5,374 nucleotides of DNA from Candidatus Omnitrophota bacterium (GTDB lineage: Bacteria; Omnitrophota; Koll11; JAHIPI01). The position numbers and the translations under genes were made by a program. The DNA is taken from the NCBI GenBank assembly GCA_028718265.1, contig JAQUMG010000130.1, positions 1-5,374 on the forward strand, written 5' to 3'. Below are positions 1 through 5,118 of the stretch, piece by piece (position 1 is the first letter of the stretch; each line of letters opens with the position of its first letter). The notes under the pieces are model-generated. The model saw nothing but the letters and a program-made list of their open reading frames with translations, was not told where the DNA came from and did not search any database.

Positions 1-1980
1 AGCAGTGCTGACGCGGCAAGGTTATTCTCGAATGTCTTTAAGAAAGGGGTCGAGAGCACAAGGAGAAAACTGGATTACTGGGACAGGCTGTTCATGAGCG
101 CGGAGGACCTGGCCGGGCAGAAAGTCGTATCGCACAAGAAGGCAGATCGACTCACCGCCCAGATAGCCAGGCTTATTATCCCGCGTGATGAAAAGATGCT
201 GCGTCTTGCCAAAGACAATCTGACGCTGGAAGAGTTCCTGAATATAAAATCGAGAATGATAGGGACCGGTTTTATAGGCGGTAAATCGGCCGGTATGCTT
301 ATAGCCCGGAAAATAATATTAAAAGAGAAATCTCTCGGTGCGGAAAAGTTTTTTGAGCCGCACGACTCTTTCTATATCGGCTCGGATGTATTTTATACAT
401 ATATAGTGGAGAACGGCTGGTGGAATGAACGCATGGAGCAGAGGACGAAGGAGGGCTACTTCAAGATAGCCCGGGCGCTAAAGGAAAAATTACTGCACGG
501 CCTCTTCCCGGAGGAGATAAAGGAGCAGTTTCAGCAGATGATAGATTATTTCGGACAGTCACCCATAATCGTCCGCTCAAGTAGTCTATTGGAAGACAGT
601 TACGGGAATGCCTTCGCCGGAAAATACGAAAGCATCTTCCTGGCCAACCAGGGGACGCCGGCAGAGCGTTATGCGCGGTTCGTCGAGGCCGTGCAAAGGG
701 TTTACGCCTCTACCATGAACGAGGATGCTTTGGCGTATAGGCTGAAGCGCGGCTTAGACAGGATGGATGAACAGATGGCCTTGCTGGTACAGCGCGTATC
801 GGGCTCCCATCGGAAAGAATATTTCTTCCCGGATGTCGCCGGGGTAGGCATCTCTCATAACGTCTTTGTCTGGAAGAACACCATGGATCCGAAGGCAGGG
901 ATGCTGCGATTGGTCCTCGGCCTGGGGACCAGAGCCGTCAACCGCGTCGAGGGTGATTATCCACGCATCGTAGCGTTGGATGAGCCTTTGCTTAAGGTCC
1001 ATGCGGGCATAAAAGACACGCAGCGGTTTTCACAGCATAACGTGGACGTGCTCAATATGAAGGAGAACGCCTTTCAGACGGTTCCGTTGAAAGATTTACT
1101 TGTGAAGAAGATGGACCTGAATCTGGATCTGATAGCGACAAAGGATTACGAATCCACCGAGAGATTGCATGATATGGGCAGCGACCAGGAGGCGTGGGTT
1201 ATTACTTTCGACAAGCTTCTTTCGGAGAAGAGATTCCGGATCTTTATGCAAAAGATACTCCGAGCGCTGGAAGAGAGTTACGAATACCCCGTCGATATAG
1301 AATTTACGGTTAATTTCAAAAATAATGGCGAGTTTCAGTTAAATCTTTTGCAATGCCGGCCCATGCAAACAAAGGGTCTGGGCCATAGGGTCAACATTCC
1401 TAAGGAGATATCAAAGAAAAAGACCGTTTTTGAATCGAACGGAAGTTTTCTTGGCGGTAATATCGCCCTGGCAATCGACAGAATAATCTATGTAGACCCC
1501 AAGGCTTACTGCGGGATAACTACGCAGTCCGGCAAATACGATATAGCGCGTATCGTCGGAGATATTAATAGGCAGATACCGGGCAGGGAGAAGATGGCCG
1601 TCATGCTTTTGGGCCCCGGAAGGTGGGGGACGAGCACTCCTTCTCTGGGAGTCCCCGTCTCCTTTTCGGAGATCGATAATATATCCGTGTTAGGGGAGAT
1701 CGCCTTCTCCGGGAACAACGTTATGCCCGAGCTCTCCTATGGGACCCATTTTTTCCAGGATCTGGTCGAGACCGGCATATTTTACCTGGCGCTCTTTCCG
1801 CAGAATAAGGGTGTCTATATAAACCAAAAGTATTTTGATTCTATGCCCGCGACATTATCGAAGATATTCCCGCAGTATAAAAGATATGACAATGTGATCA
1901 AGATATTCGATATTAAAGGAAGAGGCTTGAAGATAGTCGCGGACATCATGACTCAAAGATTGGCCTGCTACTTTAGATAA
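1..1980 (+). CDS. PEP synthase/PPDK N-domain (PEP/pyruvate-binding ATP-grasp) protein, 5'-truncated
   Basis: The frame is open from base 1. The first ATG (94) has no Shine-Dalgarno sequence in front of it, so the real start lies upstream and 659 codons are visible. Counting from the ATG at 94, the landmarks of the PPDK/PEP-synthase nucleotide-binding domain appear in order: IGGKSAGM (61-68), IIVRSSSLLED (158-168), AFAGKYES (173-180), a YASTMNEDALAYR segment (204-216), ALLVQRV (229-235), DIEFTV (401-406) and LLQCRPMQ (418-425). In the family this domain binds ATP and pyruvate or another acceptor. A further region follows with GPGRWGTSTPSLG (507-519) and ELSYGTHFFQDL (546-557), which I recall from stand-alone PEP/pyruvate-binding proteins. 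The phospho-histidine swivel domain and the PEP-binding barrel are not seen, and the protein ends here, so it cannot be a complete PEP synthase or PPDK. The acceptor is unknown. It could be a dikinase subunit, a protein-phosphorylating factor or a regulator. It is probably cotranscribed with the DUF1805 gene 16 bases on. Confidence 0.85.
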   Translation, partial: SSADAARLFSNVFKKGVESTRRKLDYWDRLFMSAEDLAGQKVVSHKKADRLTAQIARLIIPRDEKMLRLAKDNLTLEEFLNIKSRMIGTGFIGGKSAGMLIARKIILKEKSLGAEKFFEPHDSFYIGSDVFYTYIVENGWWNERMEQRTKEGYFKIARALKEKLLHGLFPEEIKEQFQQMIDYFGQSPIIVRSSSLLEDSYGNAFAGKYESIFLANQGTPAERYARFVEAVQRVYASTMNEDALAYRLKRGLDRMDEQMALLVQRVSGSHRKEYFFPDVAGVGISHNVFVWKNTMDPKAGMLRLVLGLGTRAVNRVEGDYPRIVALDEPLLKVHAGIKDTQRFSQHNVDVLNMKENAFQTVPLKDLLVKKMDLNLDLIATKDYESTERLHDMGSDQEAWVITFDKLLSEKRFRIFMQKILRALEESYEYPVDIEFTVNFKNNGEFQLNLLQCRPMQTKGLGHRVNIPKEISKKKTVFESNGSFLGGNIALAIDRIIYVDPKAYCGITTQSGKYDIARIVGDINRQIPGREKMAVMLLGPGRWGTSTPSLGVPVSFSEIDNISVLGEIAFSGNNVMPELSYGTHFFQDLVETGIFYLALFPQNKGVYINQKYFDSMPATLSKIFPQYKRYDNVIKIFDIKGRGLKIVADIMTQRLACYFR

Positions 1981-1996
1981 TAGGGGGAGGTAGGAG

Positions 1997-2305
1997 ATGG
2001 ATATTAGCAAAAAAACATATCAAACGAAGAATGGCTTTGTTGAAGGCGTCCAGGTTAAATGGTCGAATTTCCAGATTCTTTTGGTTGCCGGTAAAAAAGC
2101 ATTTTTGACGTGCGGAATATTCGATCTGGAAGCCATAGATGCCTTCGGGGCGGCTGCTGCCATAGTAGAAAGCACACCGGATAATCCCATCGGTAATCTG
2201 GATCGGTTCCCAAACAGAAAAATCACCAAAGTCAATTCGAAGGCGAAGGCGTTAGGCATCGTTGTCGGCATGGATGTTAAAGATGCTTTTGAGATAATAG
2301 CGTAA
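1997..2305 (+). CDS. DUF1805 (YunC-like) small protein
   Basis: This 102-residue soluble protein has no signal peptide or membrane segment. The ATG is well placed 6 bases after a very strong ribosome site (AGGGGGAGG, 1982-1990). The fold signature of DUF1805/YunC is recognisable: an early strand with GVQVKW, a KAFLTCGIFDLEAIDAFG segment (34-51) leading into AAAAIVES (52-59), and a C-terminal KALGIVVGMDVKDAFE (84-99) matching the family's A..GI..GM...EAL ending. The length is normal for the family. Biochemical function is not established, so none is assigned. It begins 16 bases after the ATP-binding protein and is followed by the methyltransferase 26 bases later, which suggests a shared transcript. 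Family membership is fairly secure from the pattern; role is unknown. Confidence 0.72.
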   Translation: MDISKKTYQTKNGFVEGVQVKWSNFQILLVAGKKAFLTCGIFDLEAIDAFGAAAAIVESTPDNPIGNLDRFPNRKITKVNSKAKALGIVVGMDVKDAFEIIA

Positions 2306-2331
2306 TGTCCGTAGGTGGGAAGGATTGAAGC

Positions 2332-3069
2332 ATGAAGAATTATAGTGCAAAGAAAAAAAATAGCACGAAACGATGGTTTAACCGCTGGTCAAATAAATAT
2401 GACAGGACGCTTGGAAGTATTAGTTTTCACAAAGAATTATTGGATCTGGTCGTGGAAAACGCTGGGATTAAGTCCGGCGATAATATACTGGATATAGGCT
2501 GCGGGACTGGGCTTCTTAGTTTAAAATTGTTACAAAATAAAAATTGCTTTATAAAAGGAATCGATTATTCCGAAGAAATGGCAGCCATCTTTAAAGATAA
2601 AATCAAAAAGTTAAAATTGGATAATACGATTTCTGTCAGCCTCATGGATGCGGCATCGTTGAATTTTAAAAGCAGCACTTTCGATACGGCCGTATCATCG
2701 GCTGCGCTGCATCATCTGAAAGATAAAATGCCGGCGCTGCGATCTATATTCCGGATCATTAAACCTGGCGGTATTTTTATAATCGGAGAGATTGATATGG
2801 ATAGTACCGGTAAACATACAGATACCAGGCGGTTGAAACGCATCCTGAGAGTTTTAGAACAGGAATATATACCTGCCTTGAAAGATGCGGGAGTGGAAGC
2901 TTTCTCTCAAATGTACGAAAATGGTAAAAAACATATTTTAAATGACGGCGAATATTGCTTAAGTCTTAAACAGTGGGCTAATCTTTGCAAAAAAGCCGGT
3001 TTTGGCAAGGTTGTCATAAAGAGAGTACCGCGCCACAAGGTTTTTGGTATAGTGATGGCGAAAAAATAG
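2332..3069 (+). CDS. class I SAM-dependent methyltransferase (UbiE/Methyltransf_11-like)
   Basis: The protein has 245 residues. The start ATG follows AAGGA (2320-2324) with 7 bases between. The N-terminus is lysine-rich, then FNRWSNKYD (16-24) resembles the lead-in of UbiE-like enzymes. The SAM-binding core is clear: motif I ILDIGCGTG (52-60), the acidic ribose-binding position in GIDYSEEM (76-83), an MDA step (105-107), motif IV FDTAVSSAALHHL (117-129) and the KPGG turn (144-147). The C-terminal third (about 155-245) is an alpha/beta extension likely to shape the acceptor pocket. The protein transfers methyl from S-adenosylmethionine, but the acceptor cannot be read from sequence. It could be a quinone, a small metabolite or a protein. 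It has no membrane segment, so it is probably cytosolic. The gene is more AT-rich than the ATP-binding gene upstream (row 2521-2580 has 13 G/C of 60), which could reflect a different history. Confidence 0.88.
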   Translation: MKNYSAKKKNSTKRWFNRWSNKYDRTLGSISFHKELLDLVVENAGIKSGDNILDIGCGTGLLSLKLLQNKNCFIKGIDYSEEMAAIFKDKIKKLKLDNTISVSLMDAASLNFKSSTFDTAVSSAALHHLKDKMPALRSIFRIIKPGGIFIIGEIDMDSTGKHTDTRRLKRILRVLEQEYIPALKDAGVEAFSQMYENGKKHILNDGEYCLSLKQWANLCKKAGFGKVVIKRVPRHKVFGIVMAKK

Positions 3070-3089
3070 CCATCCGTTTCGGAGGCAGT

Positions 3090-3140
3090 ATGTGCGATAA
3101 CAGCGGACGGTTCATTTGGCGCTACCTCATCGACGTATAA
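3090..3140 (+). CDS. possible 16-codon mini-ORF with good ribosome site
   Basis: GGAGG at 3081-3085 sits 4 bases before an ATG that opens the peptide MCDNSGRFIWRYLIDV, then TAA. It lies between the methyltransferase and the AT-rich promoter of the regulator. The ribosome site is the only support. No homologue is recognised and the length is within chance. It could be a remnant of a decayed gene, a leader peptide, or nothing. Confidence 0.15.
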   Translation: MCDNSGRFIWRYLIDV

Positions 3141-3156
3141 GTATATGGGCTGGCAT

Positions 3157-3178
3157 TTTCTGGACCGCTCTCCAGAAA
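3157..3178. other. 8-bp perfect hairpin, possible transcript end structure
   Basis: TTTCTGGA (3157-3164) pairs perfectly with TCCAGAAA (3171-3178) around a 6-base loop (CCGCTC). It lies 88 bases after the methyltransferase stop and just before the AT-rich control region, where a terminator or 3'-end stabilising stem would be expected. No run of T follows (next bases are GAGGATTTG), so it is not a standard intrinsic terminator on the + strand. Confidence 0.35.
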
Positions 3179-3184
3179 GAGGAT

Positions 3185-3199
3185 TTGTTAATGTTAAGT
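3185..3199 (+). promoter_or_regulatory. copy A of shared motif TTGTTAAyktTAAGT (candidate regulator site)
   Basis: TTGTTAATGTTAAGT here matches TTGTTAACTTTAAGT at 3858-3872 in 13 of 15 positions. The two copies are in front of the regulator gene and of the M20-like gene respectively. This copy lies about 50 bases upstream of the -35 box. A second TTGTTAAT occurs at 3221-3228, and AAGTAAT recurs at 3196, 3210 and 3240. The background is very AT-rich, which weakens the significance. Confidence 0.4.
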
Positions 3200-3231
3200 A
3201 ATAGTTAATAAGTAATTAATTTGTTAATTAA

Positions 3232-3244
3232 TACTTGACAAGTA
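3232..3244. promoter_or_regulatory. 13-bp palindrome on the -35 box, candidate autoregulatory operator
   Basis: TACTTG (3232-3237), a central A (3238), then CAAGTA (3239-3244) form a perfect 6-bp inverted repeat. It covers the whole TTGACA -35 element at 3235-3240. A dimer bound here would block RNA polymerase. XRE-family regulators commonly repress their own gene from such sites, so autorepression by the gene immediately downstream is the natural inference. Confidence 0.5.
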
Positions 3245-3263
3245 ATATTTCTTAGTGTATACT
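3235..3263 (+). promoter_or_regulatory. near-consensus sigma-70 promoter of the XRE-cupin gene
   Basis: The -35 box is TTGACA (3235-3240, 6 of 6), the spacer is exactly 17 bases, and the -10 box is TATACT (3258-3263, 5 of 6). The AT-rich tract upstream (about 3183-3234) could act as an UP element. Transcription should start near 3269-3271, giving a leader of only about 12-14 bases that begins at the ribosome site. Confidence 0.8.
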
Positions 3264-3270
3264 TTTGGTA

Positions 3271-3276
3271 GAGGTG
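3271..3276 (+). promoter_or_regulatory. ribosome binding site that fixes the regulator start
   Basis: GAGGTG at 3271-3276 lies 6 bases before the ATG at 3283. It selects that ATG over the in-frame TTG at 3265, which sits between the -10 box and the predicted transcription start and so would not be in the mRNA. Confidence 0.75.
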
Positions 3277-3282
3277 AAGAAG

Positions 3283-3834
3283 ATGAAGATCGTTGGAGTA
3301 AATATAAAAAGATTGCGTGAGGAACAAGGCCTGACCTTAAGGGTCCTAGCAAAGAAGCTTGGAATCAGCGCAAGCTTCTTATCGCAGGTTGAGAGCGGGA
3401 AGGCTTCACCGTCTTTAGCAACCTTAAAAAGTATCTCGGATGCGTTGGCTACGACTATCGGCAGCTTGATAGGCGAGGGCCAGAAGGTGGAAGATAGCCC
3501 TATAGTAAAGTCAAGCGAGAGAAAACACGTTCAGGAAGTTGGTAAAGGGATAAACCTGTACCTTTTGACATCGCGCGATCCGAATAAGCAGATGGAACCA
3601 TTGTTATTTAAACTACAGGAAGGTGCGACATCCGGAGGAAGGTCGTATAAGCATTTTGGACAGGAATTTGTTCTAGTATTAAAAGGGTCTATAGAAGTCA
3701 TGCTTAACGACACGACATATATATTAAAGAAGGGCGACAGTATATATTTCAATTCAAGTGTTCCGCATGCTTTTAAGAATATAGGTAAGGAAGAAGCGGA
3801 AGCGGTATGGGTTATTACGCCGCCGACTTTCTAA
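3283..3834 (+). CDS. XRE-family transcriptional regulator with C-terminal cupin domain
   Basis: The protein has 183 residues, the usual size for this class. Residues 5-62 form a helix-turn-helix of the XRE/Cro type: IKRLREEQGLTLRVLAKKLG, then SASFLSQVESGKASPSLATL, with the family's typical S.vE.G...PS recognition region. Residues about 105-180 form a small cupin. H124, E128 and G135 sit in the first cupin motif, and GDSIYF (151-156), P161, H162 and N166 in the second, with a TPPTF end as in many HTH-cupin proteins. The cupin probably senses a small ligand, with or without metal, and alters DNA binding; the ligand is unknown. The gene has its own strong promoter with a palindrome on the -35 box, so autorepression is likely. 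It precedes the M20-like/ackA pair, whose upstream gap shares a 15-bp motif with this gene's control region. That makes the pair its likely target. An upstream TTG at 3265 would add 6 residues but is rejected as the start. Confidence 0.9.
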   Translation: MKIVGVNIKRLREEQGLTLRVLAKKLGISASFLSQVESGKASPSLATLKSISDALATTIGSLIGEGQKVEDSPIVKSSERKHVQEVGKGINLYLLTSRDPNKQMEPLLFKLQEGATSGGRSYKHFGQEFVLVLKGSIEVMLNDTTYILKKGDSIYFNSSVPHAFKNIGKEEAEAVWVITPPTF

Positions 3835-3850
3835 GAAAGGACTTTTTTTT
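3827..3850 (+). terminator. weak terminator-like stem with T8 after the regulator
   Basis: CTTTC (3827-3831) pairs with GAAAG (3835-3839) around the TAA stop codon, followed 3 bases later by eight T (3843-3850). The stem is short and A/T-rich, so termination would be partial at best. It may attenuate read-through into the M20-like gene and leave that gene dependent on its own control region. Confidence 0.3.
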
Positions 3851-3857
3851 GAGTAAT

Positions 3858-3872
3858 TTGTTAACTTTAAGT
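3858..3872 (+). promoter_or_regulatory. copy B of the shared 15-bp motif
   Basis: TTGTTAACTTTAAGT matches TTGTTAATGTTAAGT at 3185-3199 in 13 of 15 bases. The decamer AATTTGTTAA is also shared exactly (3218-3227 and 3855-3864). It overlaps the 17-bp palindrome at 3860-3876, so the same protein may read both control regions. Confidence 0.4.
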
Positions 3873-3876
3873 TAAC
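3860..3876. promoter_or_regulatory. 17-bp palindrome, candidate operator of the M20-like/ackA unit
   Basis: GTTAACTT (3860-3867), a central T (3868), then AAGTTAAC (3869-3876) are perfect 8-bp arms. A third GTTAAC follows at 3880-3885. The site lies 37 bases before the M20-like start. No consensus-quality -35/-10 pair is visible in this gap, so the site may be for an activator or cover a weak promoter. The adjacent XRE-cupin protein is the prime candidate ligand. Confidence 0.55.
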
Positions 3877-3912
3877 CTTGTTAACTATTAATAAACAAGA
3901 TGGAGGTGTGTC

Positions 3913-5118
3913 ATGAAAGAATTGATAAGAGAAAAAGCAAGAGGGCTTAAGATAGGTATGGTCAAGTTTTATAAAAAGGTTGAAAGCTTCAAGCTGGACA
4001 CCACAAATACCGGAGAATTTACGGATCTCATTGCGGCGGAAATGAAAGAATCGTCTTTTGACAAGGTCACAAAAGACAAAGCTGGCAATCTGATAGGGGT
4101 CATAAAAGGATATGGCAATAAAGATGGCCTTGTAATGGTATCACATATCGATACCAGAACGCCAAATCAGCAAAAACTGGAATTCTCCGGTGCCGGCGGG
4201 ATGGAGGTGTTTAAGTCAGGGGTTATTTCAAGCGTTTACACCGGCGCTTTGATAAAGAGGGCTATATTGCCGCTCGAAGGCGACTTGATTGTTTGCTGTG
4301 TGCCGAGGGTCGAATGCTGCGATTTCGGGATTCAATATTTGTTTGAGAATTTTTTAAAAGCCCGAGCTAAAAAAATTAAAGGTGTTATTCTGTGTGAGCC
4401 TACCGATTTTAACATCAACCTGGGGCATAAAGGCAGGATGGAATATGAGATAGTCGTTAAAGGCAGGCTGAATAGAAATTTCCTGGAAAACAGGGGAATG
4501 AATATGCTGGGTACAATGTTTCCCTTGATAAACGAACTGGAAAAAGTTTCAAAAGAACTTCCAAGCGATTTTAACCTAGGACGTTCCGGGCTAAGAATAA
4601 AAGATGTGCGTTACAGCGGATATCAGCCGCAGGATGCGGTAAATGAGTTCCGAATAGTAGTGGATAGGGTATTTATACCGGAGGAGAGTGAAGGTTTTAT
4701 TTTGAACAAAGCGAAGACCATAGCCAAGGCCGTATACAAACGAGAGCCGGATGTAACGGTTAATACTCTCATGGCAAAGGAAAGGATAAAAACATATACG
4801 GGGCTTGAGCTGGTATCAGAAAAAGAATTCAAGCCATGGTCTATAGAGAGTCATGATCCTTTCGCTTTGGAATCGCTTAAAACGTTAACTGAAAATGGCT
4901 TTAAATCCAATTTCGGATATTGGAAGAAGATAGTTACAGAAGGTTCCTATACTTACGGAAAACTTAAGATCCCTACAATAGGATTTGGCGCGGGATCGGA
5001 AGATATGCAGGATCCATTAACCGCGGATAAGGTCGAAAAGGCAGTTTATGGCCAGTCGCTCATTATCCTAAGGAATATAGGCATACCGACATTTGGCTGG
5101 AGTTCAGATGAAATCTAA
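3913..5118 (+). CDS. M20-family peptidase homologue (YgeY/ArgE/DapE-like) with degenerate active site
   Basis: The protein has 401 residues. GGAGGTG (3902-3908) lies 4 bases before the ATG. The M20 layout is clear: catalytic half 1 (about 1-180), lid/dimerisation domain (about 181-285) and catalytic half 2 (about 286-401). Family landmarks resembling YgeY-type hydrolases are HID (78-80), SSVYTG (106-111), EPTDFNINLGHKGRME (162-177), VDRV (250-253), YTG (295-297), TEG (342-344) and IPTIGFGAG (353-361). M20 enzymes are usually two-metal hydrolases acting on amide bonds. By eye against the family, the bridging Asp is absent near 96-99, the catalytic EE pair reads VE (133-134), the lid-domain His position reads R188, and the terminal metal His is replaced by D367 or nearby. 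H78, D80, E134 and E162 remain. All five cysteines (128, 129, 135, 136, 161) lie around these. Ordinary hydrolysis is therefore doubtful. It overlaps ackA by 11 bases. There is no signal peptide, so it is probably cytosolic. Confidence 0.82.
   Translation: MKELIREKARGLKIGMVKFYKKVESFKLDTTNTGEFTDLIAAEMKESSFDKVTKDKAGNLIGVIKGYGNKDGLVMVSHIDTRTPNQQKLEFSGAGGMEVFKSGVISSVYTGALIKRAILPLEGDLIVCCVPRVECCDFGIQYLFENFLKARAKKIKGVILCEPTDFNINLGHKGRMEYEIVVKGRLNRNFLENRGMNMLGTMFPLINELEKVSKELPSDFNLGRSGLRIKDVRYSGYQPQDAVNEFRIVVDRVFIPEESEGFILNKAKTIAKAVYKREPDVTVNTLMAKERIKTYTGLELVSEKEFKPWSIESHDPFALESLKTLTENGFKSNFGYWKKIVTEGSYTYGKLKIPTIGFGAGSEDMQDPLTADKVEKAVYGQSLIILRNIGIPTFGWSSDEI

Noticed and set aside
94..96. ATG at 94 as the true start of the PPDK-like gene
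   Set aside because: The frame stays open back to base 1 with protein-like sequence, and there is no Shine-Dalgarno sequence before 94.
754..1002. Minus-strand open frame inside the PPDK-like gene
   Set aside because: It lies wholly opposite conserved ATP-binding motifs, with no ribosome site or recognisable product. It is a shadow of the + strand gene.
1506..1718. Minus-strand open frame opposite the GPGRWG region
   Set aside because: It is antisense to strongly conserved coding sequence and has no family resemblance.
2020..2271. Minus-strand open frame opposite the DUF1805 gene
   Set aside because: It covers almost the same bases as the real gene in antisense and has no independent support.
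2353..2360. A8 run near the start of the methyltransferase as a phase-variation slip site
   Set aside because: The gene is generally A-rich, the run is short and falls in a Lys-rich N-terminus; nothing else suggests phase variation.
3183..3262. AT-rich repeats as a replication origin or CRISPR leader
   Set aside because: The repeats are short and irregular, no DnaA-box cluster or spaced repeats are present, and a promoter/operator explains the region.
3265..3282. TTG at 3265 as the start of the XRE-cupin gene
   Set aside because: It lies between the -10 box and the predicted transcription start and has no ribosome site. ATG 3283 has GAGGTG 6 bases upstream.
3531..3752. Minus-strand open frame opposite the cupin domain
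   Set aside because: The + strand cupin motifs account for this sequence; the reverse frame has no recognisable features.
4623..4832. Minus-strand open frame opposite the M20-like gene
   Set aside because: The reverse translation is low-complexity and Ser/Thr-rich, as expected from a shadow frame.
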